This document shows positions 1 through 12,521 of a stretch of DNA of 64,000 bases, in pieces. This stretch comes from Bradysia coprophila. Lineage: Eukaryota > Arthropoda > Insecta > Diptera > Sciaridae. The position numbers and the translations under genes were made by a program. Under the pieces are notes generated by a model, which saw only the letters and a program-made list of their open reading frames with translations, was not told the DNA's origin and ran no database searches. The stretch's first letter is position 1; the number at the start of each line of letters is the position of its first letter. The stretch covers positions 2,914,001-2,978,000 of the forward strand of contig NW_023503608.1 in the NCBI RefSeq assembly GCF_014529535.1, in the 5' to 3' direction.

Positions 1-640
1 TTAACATGCATTTCACCATATAAAGGACCATATTACACAGAGCTTGTCATTATATTTGTCTTCGTTATCGATAACAGATGAATAGCCATATGTGACAGGT
101 GAAGAATCATGCGGTTTCATCTAATCTAAATATCATTTTTAGATACATTCCGTCATAAAATTACTGAGCTTATTTTCATGTGACAAAAGTGAAGTTGCTG
201 CACATGAAACAATCTGCAGAGAATGGAGTACTACGAAGAGAATGTATCGTCTCTAGCTCAACAAAAGGCAATCCATATTAGGAAACATACATGCAATTTC
301 TACATTTTGTCGGTGCGTTTTGAAATGGTTCCGGTGTAATGCTGATTGATGAATGATAAACTTGCAAATCGTTTTTTAATTGTTTGTGGATGGTCAAATC
401 ATTCATAGTTATGTTTAAAACGAATCTTGGGTCTTGATACATTTTGAAAATTCAGTTTTATTTTTCATGGTTTTCATAGCTCTTGTTAACGTTTCCCTCA
501 GTGTGTATTGAAAGAAAATAATTGATAGTAGCACAGTCACAGTAGGTAAAGTGAGCATAGGTTTTACGATGATGAATGAATTCGCACTATAGAATTTTCA
601 AAATATTTAGCAATGTTTGACCTAGATTTTTTTCTTACAG

Positions 641-1461
641 TGTACATAGATGCCGGACTAGGACAAAGCAATCCAATCACGATAACTGGTACATGACTAC
701 TCAAAATATTCGCTATTTATGTTCCATCAGTAAATACTGCTCTTCTATACAGTGATAACCAGTGGTCCTACATTTCCACGTACCTGGAGAATACGCGTCA
801 CTCAAATTCCTTGCGGAAGTATTTCGAAAGCCGATCAAGGATGCTTACAATGGCACACTGGCGTTTCCGGAAGAGTAAAAAGTTTCAATTTCGACACGAC
901 ATCGGGACGTCAATTGTCGAATCAAGACTACAGTATTTGTATGAGAACCGAACGCAATTTTTGTGGTATTCAATACACAGCTTGTCCTGATCAATGTAAA
1001 TTTCCCGAATTTCGAGTATTTGAACCGGTTATTTTTAATGCAACGTTTCTCTTCCAGCCAATAACCGATCCAGATCGTTCACATTATCCGGTAATTCTAA
1101 CAGTGTCGTTAATTCAATGGTCGGTAGTGGTACACAGGGAACACCAAATTCATGTACGAACGATTGGTTATTGATTGGATGTGCAAAAGTGACGGATCGT
1201 ATACCGATACCTAATACCTGTGAGGATAGAATTTGTGGTGGTACATTCAACGCTGAAGTTAGTACGGTTGATCGAACCGTTCAAAGTAAGTTTTTTAAGG
1301 GAAACAATTTTCTGTCATTGGAATAACCTGGCTTGTGGACTTCAGGTAGCGTACGCCCGTTTCGACTTTCATTTCACTCCGATCTGATTGAAGCTCCCAT
1401 CGATTTAGACAACAGAGGCTTTTGCCTAGACTACACTCAACAACCCTGCACTAATGGATGA
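641..1461 (+). CDS. CUB-domain protein, 3' part of the gene
   Basis: Four exons join in frame: 641-688, 753-995, 1058-1285 and 1346-1461 (TGA), about 210 codons. The first visible exon starts with two bases of a split codon, so the gene begins upstream; I could not place its earlier exons in 1-640. The product matches the cysteine-rich, CUB-containing extracellular proteins common in insects. Diagnostic stretches are YIDAGLG, PRTWRIRVTQIPC, NQDYSIC, NFCGIQYTACPD, NDWLLIGCA, CEDRICGG and the tail FCLDYTQQPC. Cysteines are regularly placed, as expected for a secreted, disulphide-bonded protein. Introns are 57-65 bp. A likely poly(A) signal AATAAA lies near 1552. The substrate and physiological role are unknown. 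Confidence is high for the family and exon chain, low for function. Confidence 0.85.
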
Positions 1462-2695
1462 AAAATGCGCTAAGTAGAAGCATTCAATTACTCTAGGCAT
1501 AGCTGTGTATTGCTGTATAGTTTTGTAAGAACACACTCGAATATTCCTATAAATAAAAAATCGAAACCACATTCACTGCGTTTGTAATAATTAAATATTG
1601 GTGGTCACTTCACTGGAAAGGTGTGGCGTCGTCCTCTCAGCTATTACAGTAAAGGGCAATCAATTTTATGTCTTTTAAGTCAGCTGGTTCACTCATTTGA
1701 CTATTTTTATACATAGTTGCCACTCTAACCATTGAATGTTTGAATAAAATGTGCGGCTGGTTGTCTCTCCTGTTTAGTTAATGTTTATGATTTCGAATTG
1801 TATTACAGTCAGAGACAGTGAAATTTCAGTATGAATTTGCTTCAGCTTTTTTCAGCTGATGCGCACATACAATCAAAACTGTTTATACGTGGTAGTGACA
1901 AAACCGTATAATAGAAAACGAATAGAAAGCTCTGATTGTTTTTGTGTATCAGCTGAAAAACATTTGAAGCAATTTCATGCTGAAATTTCACTGCCTCTAA
2001 CTGTATGTTAAAAGTGTGTACACCTTGCCGTGGAACGCAATGATCTCAACGCTGTCGTCCCTGATGAGTCCCCGAGTGTACTGTTTCCACATACAATTTT
2101 CGGGAATTTCATGGAATTGAACTTCTAGTGTGTTTTGAGATCAGCGGGACGAAACGGTCTATAGCTACTCTAGGGAAAGACTGGGCTGGACAAATTCTCT
2201 TGTTTCCGTCCGTCATCGATTGCGCGTTTAAGTTTATTATTAATAGCACGGCCGGCAATTTTAAGATTGCTCATTAATTTTGGACTAGTTGTTACCAAAG
2301 ACCATTGCTAATCGGCAATTTAAAAAACCCTGCATTAGAATAGGCGCGGATATTTGCATTAAATGCAAAATTTTCTTCTTCAATTGTTTAAACCTTCACT
2401 TTCCGTATAAACACATCACTGCTGTGGCATAAACCGTAAAGACCAAGTTAGCAGCTACATTTCGTACCCTTCGTCGATAACAAAATGAGCACTCTTCATT
2501 CGGTATGTTTCTAGTTGCTGGTGTGTACACCGTCTTATGTACATTATATACGTACAACAAAGCAAAATTTTGCGGTAGAACCGGCGACACTAACACTCAC
2601 ATTCAGTCTGCATTTAGCGCGCGAGTCGTGTGAACGAAGGAACACATTACGCAGACTAATAGGAAACTTTAAAGTTTAGCAATTTTCCTGGCGAA
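1462..2695. other. Intergenic, CUB gene to methyltransferase gene
   Basis: No supported gene. It contains the poly(A) signal of the upstream gene near 1552, a TA-flanked inverted-repeat element at 1804-2005 (listed separately), and a short inverted pair TGATCTCAA (2041) / TTGAGATCA (2134). The last few hundred bases should hold the promoter of the downstream methyltransferase gene. Confidence 0.6.
1804..2005. mobile_element. TA-flanked MITE, copy 1
   Basis: An inverted-repeat element of about 200 bp that starts TACAGTCAGAGACAGTGAAA and ends with the matching inverse up to CTGTA. Internal arms carry TTGCTTCAGC...TCAGCTGA and its inverse. The bases inside the flanking TA read CAGT...ACTG, the usual terminus and TA target duplication of Tc1/mariner-type MITEs. 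Related copies lie at 5277-5485 and 59710-59943. It has no coding capacity. Confidence 0.8.
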
Positions 2696-5600
2696 ATGAC
2701 TACTCAATTACCCATCTATTCTGGACAATTAGTATGGGCTTTCAACTCTACATATCCGTATTGGCCCTCGATTGTGTGCGCTTCGGAATCGGGAGACATT
2801 GAAAATACGAACAATGGCAGAAAGCCAGCCGTTCATGTGAAATTATGCGCAAATCGAAAAAGTGATTGGATCCAGTTGGATAATGTTTTTGAGTTCACTG
2901 GTTATGAGTCCTATGTGACCAGGAAGAGGTGTCTGGAATCTGTAAGTCTATCGAATTGTTTTGCTGCCGGAATCTCTTACCAATCGTTTCGTCATTATTC
3001 AGATATTGCCCAAAGATGACTTTCACAAAGCGTTCGACACTGCGAACAATGAGGTTTGGCGTAGGGCTGTTGTTGAAGCAACATTCATTTGGAGTAAGGA
3101 TGCAAACTGTAGGCTCGGCATTTTCGAGACCCTAAATATACTGTGAGTGTACGAGGTTTCAATTGATCCAGAACAATGTAATGACAATGATGTCACCATT
3201 TCCCCTTATGTAATTGCAGTGACGACATTAGCTATGAGTTAACTAAAATTGCGTCCAACATTACATTTGAAGACGCAAATACAGAACCACCGAAAAACAC
3301 AGGACAAGTCCAACGTCGCCTATCTCGTCGTTTAATTCCAACGTTAAAAGCGTCCAGTAATGGCCGTCGTTCAGAACCACAAAAAACTACCGCAGAGCCC
3401 GAACGTCGTGCTAGAACCTCACTTCTACCCAACAAACCACCTACTAAACCGCCGAGTAAATTCGAACTGTTTGAAACCGATCTGCTAACGTATCAAATAG
3501 ATTTATATCCAAAAGACATATTGTTTCAAGGCGCGCGTGTTGGAAATATTTGCAAGATCTGTTACTCGATAGATGATACGGACGATGGAGATTTAGTCAA
3601 ATGTTCAGCTTGCGGGGACTATGCCCATAATTCTTGCTTGAACAACAATAATGACGAGAGTTATATACAATTAGCTGAACAGGACGATCCGAAAGAAAGA
3701 CGAAAATCATCCTCAATCAGAATCATAATTGAAAAGAAGGTTTTGTGCTTTGAATGCCAGACACCGTCCAGATGTTTCGCTTGTAAGGAAGTGACCGATA
3801 CACAATTGAAGAAATGTGATGTTAAATCCTGCAGTCGTCATTATCACACTGAATGTTTGGATAGTTGGAAGCAAATCGAACTCACCAACTCGAAATTGAA
3901 ATGTCCGTTACATGTTTGCCACACGTGTTACCCAATCAGGAACGACCGTACGACGACGACAATGAAATTTACATTCTGTGTTAAATGTCCCACTGTATAC
4001 CATCTGGATTCAAACTGCATTCCGGCCGGTACTATAATTTTAACCGAAAAACAGCACATTTGCATCCGCCATCGGTGTGAAACGCGGCACTTAGTCCCGA
4101 ACCTGGATTGGTGCGCGCGATGTGGTGAAGAAGGTGAGTAAAGATCATTGTCCCGAGTCAATCATCCTATCAGATCCACATTTTACCTTGGTGTCGTTTG
4201 GTTAAATTTGTGTCTTTCTACAGGAAACACATTAATTTGCTGTGGTTCCTGTCCGAAAACGTTTCACATGTCGTGTCTAAACACATCAGAAGTGTCACAC
4301 CCGTTTTTATGCGAGGACTGTGTCAACGCAAACAATCCGTTGTACGGACAGATGATAATTGCCAAATATGGGATGCATCCTTGGTGGCCAGCTGTAATAG
4401 TTCCAGAATTTAAGGTTCCCGCTCATATGCACAAAAAATCGCCGAAGGCTCACGAATTTTGTATCCGTTTCTTTGGTGCCTACTCATTTGGATGGATACG
4501 TCGCAGCTCTGTTCATTTTTATTCGAAGGACGAAGCAGACAAATTTTTGATTAATGGCGATCAAAAACAAGCAAAAGCCTTCAAGGAAGCGGAAAATTGG
4601 TTCGATAAGACACAGAAGAGGGACAGTATTAGCAGTACTAGTAGTAACAGTAACAACAACACCATAGTCATCAATTTGGAAAGAAATGAAAAACAATCGA
4701 GTCCACAACCACCACAATACGCTAAAGTTACTACTGTCCATGCTGTGGCACCAGCAAAACTAATTAAATCTAAGGACGGGCCATGCAAGTGTTCTTGTAC
4801 CCCAGACGACCTGTGTGGACTAACATCAAATTGTGAGAATCGTGATATGTACATCGAGTGCGACCCTATGTACTGTGGTTCGAATTGCAATAATCAGTGC
4901 TTCGAACGGAAAATATTTGCTGCCGTGAAGGTGATTTTCATGGATGAGAAAAAAGGTTTCGGATTAGTTGCTGACGAATTCATCAATGCCGGGCAATTGG
5001 TGATAGAATATGTCGGCGAATTGATCACGGAAAATGAGCTCGAACGTCGAAAAAGTCGCAAACAAAATCGGCCCGGAGCGCAACATTACTATTTCATGAC
5101 CTACACAAAGGGACTGTATATCGATGCGGAGAAAAAAGGCAACGAATCTCGCTTTGTAAACCACTCTTGCGTACCGAATTGTGAAACGCAAAAATGGACC
5201 GTGAACAAAGTTGATCGCATTGGGTACTTTGCACTGAAGGACATTGAGAAGGTAAGCATTAGGTATTTGATTCGATTACAGTTACACTGGACGTCAGTGA
5301 AATTAAGGAATGAATTTGCTTCAGCTGTTTTTCAGCTGGCCCACTCATGCAAACGAAATTGTTGATAATTGTTATACGGATGAAATAGTTCCACGCGCGC
5401 GCGGAAAGTTTTAATTGTGTGAAAGGACCGGCTAAAAAACAGCTGAAGCCAATTCATTGCCTAACTTTCACTGACATCCACTGTATATAATTTGGTGGCG
5501 CATTGCTTTTAACGGCGTAGTAAAGGTGTAGTTCAGTGTACATTTCTTTGACTGTTACATAATGATGATAGTTGACCTTTAAATTTTATATTTCAGGGTA

Positions 5601-5707
5601 CGGAAATTACAACGAACTACGGTTTTGGCCGTGGAGAATTTCATCAATGTTTTTGTGGTGAAAATAAATGCAAGGGAGTTATTGGCGATGGCAATTTGAC
5701 AAAATGA
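2696..5707 (+). CDS. NSD: NSD/Mes-4-type histone H3K36 methyltransferase
   Basis: Five exons (2696-2941, 3003-3142, 3220-4133, 4224-5251, 5597-5707) give an 812-residue protein with no frame conflict. Domains in order: an N-terminal PWWP-like segment (residues about 5-70, YSGQLVWAFNSTYPYWPSIV); a basic linker; cysteine/histidine-rich PHD fingers (about 270-500, starting ICKICYSIDD); a second PWWP (GMHPWWPAVIV); an AWS cysteine cluster (CKCSC...CGSNCNNQC); and a SET domain with NESRFVNHSC and NYGFGRG. A post-SET CxCxxxxC motif (CFCGENKC) is followed almost at once by the stop. This order defines the NSD family, which mono- and dimethylates H3K36 on nucleosomes; the fly member is Mes-4. The protein is shorter than fly Mes-4 (about 1,400 residues). 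The first ATG precedes the PWWP. The last intron (5252-5596) is long because a MITE sits in it. Confidence 0.93.
5277..5485. mobile_element. TA-flanked MITE, copy 2, in an intron
   Basis: Begins TACAGTTACACTGGACGTCA and ends ACATCCACTGTA, with the same internal TTGCTTCAGCTGTTTTTCAG arm and its inverse as the copies at 1804 and 59710. It lies entirely within the last intron of the methyltransferase gene, so it does not touch the SET or post-SET coding parts. Confidence 0.8.
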
Positions 5708-5991
5708 TTGTCGTGACGTATTTTTTAACTTAGAAATTATTTTATCTTTTATTTAGTAAATTTTTTGTAAATTGTAGAAACGTAAACTGACAAATTAAAT
5801 TATTTACACAAAAAATCTTCCGTTAATTTTGGCTGGAAAACAAAAAACGCTAAGTGAAAACCGTGAAAACCTTAAAACCTCGAAATGTTAATAGTGTCGA
5901 GTGATGTGAGCACCAAATAGAATCTTAAAAATGGAACTGGCCCACAGTAGCCTCAACCTTCTACATTATATCACACTAAGCTCTTCTAAGA

Positions 5992-7680
5992 GGTTAACGG
6001 CAGGCGTCCCACTAAATTTTGCCTTGTCCGAAATTCGGACATTTCGGACAATTCATAAAAATTTCGGACATTTTCTGCAAAAATTTCGGACATTTTTTTT
6101 CTAATTTTCACTAAAGTTACGCATTAGAAAAAGTCTGTAAGTCATTTAAGTCCATTCCACCAACAAATTCTAAGGCTTTATATGAGATGAGAGAGATGAG
6201 ATTTTTTTAAAAAGTATACTTTGACATGACCTGTAGCTGTACAGATCATAAACCTGAATAGAGGGCTTGAAACCTTCACGAAAAGATAGTGTTAAAGATG
6301 TAGGTTAACTAATGCATGTCGCGGAAGAATAATATCTGACATGTTTCTGAGATAAGGGTTTGTAATAGATCCCATATAAATTTCGTCAAACAAACGAAAA
6401 TCTAGATTTGGTATTTTAGTATAAAAATTCAGAAAACAGAAATCCAGATCTTCATTTGTCAAACGAAATTCTTGTAAATTCAATTACAAACCACAACTCC
6501 CGAATCAGAAACATGTCGTATTTCAACCTTGCGAGACTGTATGTTTAAATAAAACCAGGTTTAATACGGGTCAGGCTTCTTTCCATTCCTCAAATTTTGG
6601 ACGAATGCTGAGAAATACATTTTCCTCGCATAGAATAATTTCCTCAAATATGTGGTTTTTAGTCAATACACTTCCTTCGTCGACCTACATCATTTGCATG
6701 TATTTCATCGAAGGATGGAAGAAATAATGATCACAAGCAAGGTTAAAATTTCGATGCGCCACAGGCGAATCTTGTAATTAGTTTCCATTAAACCTGTTGG
6801 AATTTTTGTCTACTTTTCCTACTATTACTTCAAAAATTCGATCATATTCTCCCTTCTATTCGAAATTTTTTAATGTCGACTATACTGAAAAAATACTTAA
6901 AAAAGATATCGGAGTCAGCCAAGATGTGACGCAGGAAACTCTTAACGTGGCTGTCTTTTAGAGCTACAGCTATTTTCTAACATATTCATTCGCTGTGCTC
7001 ACTCGTTATATTATTATCTTAATATTGATTTATTGATTTTCACTCGAAGGAAGAATTGTAACATTATGCCCGAGTACCATGATCAGAAAAACAGGATTTT
7101 TTTTTTGAGGAAATGCTTTTTTGAATGAAAACCAGGTCTAGAAAATTAGCTGAATTAGCTGAGTTAGTTATCGTGTTCCATAGGAACAGAAACAATGAGC
7201 ATATCGGTTTTTCGAGAACTACTCCCAGACCATTGAGCTGATAACGCCCATTTAAAAACTTGACCTGAGGAATTCAGTTCTCCTTCGAACAAAACGTTTT
7301 TGAAAATCGATTTAGATTTACTCAAGTTAAAAAAATATTACACATTTAACGTTTCATATTTAACGTCATATTTCCACATAATTTTCAATTATAGTGATCG
7401 CGGTATCTATACACATTTTCCGGTATTTTCTGCCATAAAGACCCATATGACTTACAGTCAAGTGAATAAAAATTTAGGGACAAAGTATTGATAGACTGAA
7501 AGTTCAATCAAAAATTCTGTGAAGCGCGCCGCAGGCAATTTTTTTGAAAATGAGACTTTAATAAGTTTATATATTTAATTCTGGTCAGGTCTTGAAGAAT
7601 ATTTCGGACATTTCGGACAATTTCAGACAAATGTGTAAAATTTCGGACATTTCGGACAAGTGGGACGCCTGGGTTAACGG
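5992..7680. mobile_element. 1.67-kb non-autonomous DNA transposon with 9-bp target duplication
   Basis: The element runs 6001-7671. Its left end is CAGGCGTCCCACT and its right end is the exact inverse AGTGGGACGCCTG apart from a short offset. Both ends then continue into copies of TTGTCCGAAAT/ATTTCGGACA. The 9 bp GGTTAACGG occurs directly outside each end (5992-6000 and 7672-7680), so it is a target-site duplication. The interior is AT-rich with no transposase-like frame. The terminal CAG and the 8-9 bp duplication fit a hAT-like or Mutator-like non-autonomous element; I cannot choose between them. Confidence 0.88.
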
Positions 7681-8449
7681 GCATGTGGGATTTAGATTAT
7701 TTTCGTATGTAAGGCCAAACATTTAACACTTATGAGAAATTGAAGACAGTACTGTCATGCACCTCAACAAAACCTTTTTTACCCTGTCTGTGTTAACCTT
7801 CAATTAACAGCTTGCATGTATCGTGTTGCGATATCGTCACTGACTTTACTACGTCTAACCAATGTTATGCATAACATAAGATATAAGCTCGATCTCATTT
7901 TTGTATTCTGCGTCGATAACAGATGAGCAGCCGTTTTTAAAAGGTTAAGCTGCGAACATTGTTATTGATGGCTCGGTCAACGCACTGTCAGTGCTTTGGC
8001 TCGGTACAAAACTTCGAAATCGTCAAAATATACATTCTAGATATCCATTGAGTTAAACAGTCACAAGATTATCACGGGTGATTATTAGGGTGAGAGCTAA
8101 AGCTCACGCGATGTCGTAAATTCGTAAAGTACAATACATCATTCTGACAACTTCGTAAATTTTATTTTACGAACTTGACACAAGGTACGCTCAGGTATTC
8201 TATTCAACACTCACCTCTCTATTGTGCTGTGATGTGTTTACGCAAGATCCAACTTCAGACAATAGTCAAAACTGTGTCGTTAGCTAAGTCCTAATCTATT
8301 TTTATTGCTCTAGAGAGATATAACTATTTTCCATTGCCATGTTTTGATAAATTTATTTCAACTCAATATTCGGATGTATCTGGTAGTCTTCTGTCGATGT
8401 GGACGTCTCTACCATGAGATTAATAAAAATCACAATTCTGTTATATGAA
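7681..8449. other. Intergenic, no feature recognised
   Basis: AT-rich sequence between the transposon and the 3' end of the minus-strand acyltransferase gene. I see no convincing coding region or structured repeat. Confidence 0.5.
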
Positions 8450-11400
8450 TTAAGAAGAAAGGTCCGGCAACATACCACCGTTATCATTATTCTTCTGCCC
8501 TCCAGCAAAATGTCTTTGCAGAGCTGATGAGGGAAGCTCTATTCCCAAGCAGAGAAGTAGAGCAGCTCCATAAGACAATACGAACACCGAAAACACCTGA
8601 ACGGCTATCGTCATATCACTCGCATATGTTGGTTGTCTTATATTACCGATGCACAGTCGAATAATTGCCGGATGGATTAAGTAAGCACAAAATGTTAATC
8701 GGCCGAGAAATCGGAATATTGGATGAGACATTGTGTCCTTGATAATCCCTGAAATTCAAACAAATTAACAATAGGAATGGTTGAAATCGCTTCAATGCAA
8801 TACATCCTAATCCGAACGCCACTCCCGTTATGAACGATGCTAGTAGAAAACCCCACAGGTTACGTATTACGGCTGCATAAAGTGCAATCCAAATTGCCGG
8901 CTTTACGAAATTATTTTCATAAAATATGAACGCAGACAGTAGTAGCAATATAGCAAATGGTATCATGGAATACCATAAAATCACAAGAGTTGTTTTCCGG
9001 CTAAATTTTTTATAGTCGTCTTTGAACTTGTTGTATACCATTCCTCCTATCATTCCACAAACAAAGCTACCAAAATTCATGTAAGATGGTACGTACACAT
9101 TGCGGTACATGTCGTCATAGTAGTGAGAATATCGATCAGCTCTAAATGCAATATGGATTTGTTATGGATAACGTAGTAATCGCGTAAAGTCACTACCTAC
9201 TCTGGACGTATCATAAACGCTCCATCATATCGGTTCACATACGTTATTACGCCAGGTATGACGGCTGATATCAGAATGGCTGCACTTAGAACAAATTTTT
9301 TGCATCGAGGATATCTGTAAGTTTGCAAGGGATTATACGGTAAGGCTGCCAGGTATGTGTCAAAGTTTGTAAGAAAAAATCATTCTACAGTGGAAATTCA
9401 GAAAATCTATGACACTTTAAGCTTGATGGTAAAAACCACGGAAGAGTAAAAACACGACTAGTCGAAGCATCCTAGTATGTTGTACTACCAACACTGAACT
9501 ATTGTTCAGATTGATGTGTGATAAGGCTCGGAATCGGTCGGTGTTTGACCTAACCTGAACCTGAAAATGGAAAACATGATCTAACCGGAATTCGATCTGA
9601 CCTGACCTGATATATTCCAAACTTAATTTGTCATGATCTGACCTGTTTCAGATTTAACCTGAATTGCGAAACAGGGTCAGGTCTAAATAAGAAGAAAGTT
9701 TTAAGTTGTACAGGTCAGGTTGCAGGTTGACATGACCTGCTCCGAGCCTCAAGTAAAAGCTTGTGTTGTCTAGGGCCTCATAATGGATAAGTCTTACTCA
9801 GTAGCACAACATAAAAAACTTCAAGAGGAAACTACGCTAACGTCCCACTGTCCGATTATGTACTTGCTTGGGGACTAAAAGCGATTTCCGCGATCAACTA
9901 CTTTTCAACTTACTTCCAAAATAGTAGCTGCATTACGACACCGACCACAAACATTTGAAAATCAGCAGCCAAATACCAACCATGCTGAAGACACTAATAG
10001 AGTAAAGTTCCTGTATGCTAAAATTTGATCACAATTTACAGATTTTCGTCATTCATACCGGTTCGGATAACGTGAAAATATTGTTGATGTACAGTAAGTT
10101 TGCCCACCAATTATTCCGGCAATAAGTTCTTTCCGTTTCCGTTATGTGTGGCCACAACGGACCGTTTTGTAGCCACACCAACCATGTACTATGAAATAAG
10201 ATGATGAAGAGGTACACCGGTGTCAATCTGGTAAAATGTAGCTAGTTGTTAGGGTAGTGTATTTGGTCCTCAGTCATTTTTTACCTCACCTTAAGTATCT
10301 GTACAAAATTGATGTCCAAAAATACTTAAAACTAAACGACGACGTTTCTTGCAATTTAACAAATTGAATGGACAACAAATAGCCACTGATCACGAAAAAG
10401 GTCTGAATGATGGTCGTACCATTGACTAAAAACATCGTCACGACGCGATAAAAATTCTTTTCCATGTATTCGGGATTGTACAGTGGCATAACATTCATAA
10501 ATAGTACACAGTGTCCGATCACTACACCAAACATTGTTAGAAATCGAAGAGCTTGTACGGGCCGAAGATCGTCTGATGTTTGGCTATGGACTTTTGCCGT
10601 GAGCCGATACCAATTTCGTGGAATGGAAAATGAGACTACTACTGATGCATCTGTGTAAGACAATCGGCGGTTAGTGGTTTAATTTGTTCGTAATGTGAAC
10701 ATTCCCTTTTACATGGCCCATGCACTGGATTTTTGTAATGTTCCGAATTTCGATTGCATCCGAAATTCTGCAATTTCAGTCTAAAATCGAAGTAAGTCGA
10801 TGTTGCGACGATCAGTATTAAAGCGAAAAATACAATTGCTAGGACGATGTCAAGAGCATCTAGAAAAAATTTAACGGAAATTTAAAAGTGATATCGCCAA
10901 ATCTTCAGGTGATTTTTTTAACTTTGGGAACAAGCGGTCTCCGACTTTAATTTTTCCCAAGACTTCTGTCGGCTTGCAGCACAAAAGTACTGGGTTCATT
11001 TATATGTGGAACGATAGTGGGTGACGCCAGCTACAACACCCCATACTCAGTTCCGTGGAACATCGAAGCTGCAGAGAAGGCGGACTCTCCGAACATTCAC
11101 TATATTTTTAGTCATAACTCTCGTGGATCTACCAGCACCAAACGGTGAATATACTCTACCTGTAGGTCTTGAGTTATTGTCGAAAAGCTGTTTTCGGTAA
11201 CATCTGACATGTCTTCACCTTTGAACGCTTTTCACAGAAAACAATTTTATTTTAGAAAAAGTGAAAGATGCGCGTTTCCTAGAATTGAAAGACGAATCCA
11301 ACGAGCTATCACTCATAAAAATCGGAGACCGCTTGTTCCCCAATCACCTGAAGATTTGGCGATAACACTCTTAAGCTGAGAGTCGTTATTTTTAAATTTA

Positions 11401-12521
11401 AAACCGAAACTAAAGCTAAGTTAGAGGAAAAATCACATTTCCTAAAATCGCAGCACTTTTCCTACCTGGCAATCGATAATCCGCATTGGTCAGACAATAT
11501 TCGACTTCAGAGTCTGCGAAAAGAAAAGAATTATGAAACGGATGGACTTCGAATACTATGCATTTCTATTACAAGCCATTAGACCGTATTGCTTCTTCAA
11601 TTTGTAGTTAACGCAAATGTTAATCTCTTTGTCATATTTTACCTTCGAGGACAAAGCGTTCTGTATCGAATTAGGATCGTACGTAATCTAGATGCAAAAG
11701 TATATAACGCTCATAATTGCAATGATTGTCGCAACAAAATTGCATTATTTTTTGTTCCACCGAGAATTGAAATACGACTCTTTTCAGCACTCATTTTAGC
11801 GTTGTAAAGTGACTTATTTCAGCACCCATTTAATGTGATATTACAACACTCAAAGCAGTGTTGATATGGAATTTGTATGAGTTGTTACAGCATTCGTTTG
11901 AGAAAATGTAAAGCAATGTGATCGATCAAATTTGAAGAGTGATTGTTTACAATGAAAATTATGATTTTTCGTGCTCTTGTCTATTTCAATTCTCGGTTGG
12001 CACAAAGCATGATGTGTTACACGTATTGTAATGAGATTTTTTCAGCACACGACCCAATTTTCCTTACTCGCTCCGCTCGTGGGTCTTGTGCTGAAAAAAT
12101 CAACATTACAATACTTGTAACACAACATACTATTACCTCACTGTTATTATCAAAACGTTCGACATAATATTCTCTCTGTGTACTTCTAGCGAAGCTCTTC
12201 ACCTTCGGTATGCACCAATTCATACAAATACCTCGATTTAAACGATCATGACGAAAATGTCTCTTTACATTCGATGAGAATGACTGGTCTCAAATAATTT
12301 TTTAATTAATATTTCCATTGCCTCTCCAATTATATTAGTCGCTGTATTGATGCTGCATGATATATTATTTACCTGCATGTACAGCCACAATTCCGATTTT
12401 TCGTTTGGTTTGATCTGCGTACGGGTGTAGCAGTAAATGTTTTTATGATTGGGGAATTCTTCCATGCACAGGTCGTAATCTTCCAATTCGAAGATTGGTG
12501 GCATTTTGTAATATTCGGTCA
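8450..12521 (-). CDS. NRF-6-like membrane acyltransferase (acyltransferase-3 family), 5' end not found
   Basis: Ten minus-strand exons chain in frame: 12521-12373, 11687-11573, 11513-11466, 10859-10713, 10650-10290, 10227-10059, 9984-9914, 9314-9201, 9141-8804 and 8748-8450, about 602 residues. The N-terminal part is the NRF domain (MPPIFELEDYDLC, IYCYTRTQIKP, YSEVEYCLTNADYRLP). One membrane segment follows (LDIVLAIVFFALILIVATS). The acyltransferase-3 membrane domain then starts at RPVQALRFLTMFGVVIGHC, which carries the conserved histidine, and continues through ISGYLLS, HGWYLAADFQM and AYLIHPAIIR. Related nose-resistant-to-fluoxetine proteins take part in lipid or drug uptake across epithelia. 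Family members usually have about 700 residues and a signal peptide, so one or more 5' exons are missing; they should lie above 12521. Introns carry transposons and repeats. Confidence is high for the family, moderate for the two most 5' exons. Confidence 0.85.
9420..9745. repeat. Degenerate CTGACCTGAA-rich repeat in an acyltransferase intron
   Basis: Many variants of CCTGACCTGA / AACCTGAACCTGAAAA occur in both orientations between about 9480 and 9740, for example GACCTAACCTGAACCTGAAA and ACAGGGTCAGGTC. The whole block lies in the 599-bp intron 9315-9913. It is probably a decayed transposon or simple-sequence derived array. Confidence 0.55.
10886..11371. mobile_element. Inverted-repeat element in an acyltransferase intron
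   Basis: The left end ATCGCCAAATCTTCAGGTGA (about 10893), followed by GGAACAAGCGGTCTCCGA, is mirrored on the right by TCGGAGACCGCTTGTTCC and TCACCTGAAGATTTGGCGAT ending near 11364. The terminal repeats are about 45 bp. The element is about 480 bp and sits inside the intron 10860-11465. No transposase is encoded. Confidence 0.8.
12012..12126. repeat. Short palindrome / foldback
   Basis: The arm TGTGTTACACGTATTGTAAT...TTTTTTCAGCACACGACCCA is followed after a loop of about 25 bases by its inverse TGGGTCTTGTGCTGAAAAAA...ATTACAATACTTGTAACACA. It lies in the long intron 11688-12372. Loose CAGCACTCATTT-like words in 11780-11900 may be decayed copies of the same arm. Confidence 0.75.

Noticed and set aside
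1-640. Search for upstream exons of the CUB-domain gene
   Set aside because: No segment encodes the expected cysteine-bearing CUB half with proper splice sites; probably a long intron, so none was annotated.
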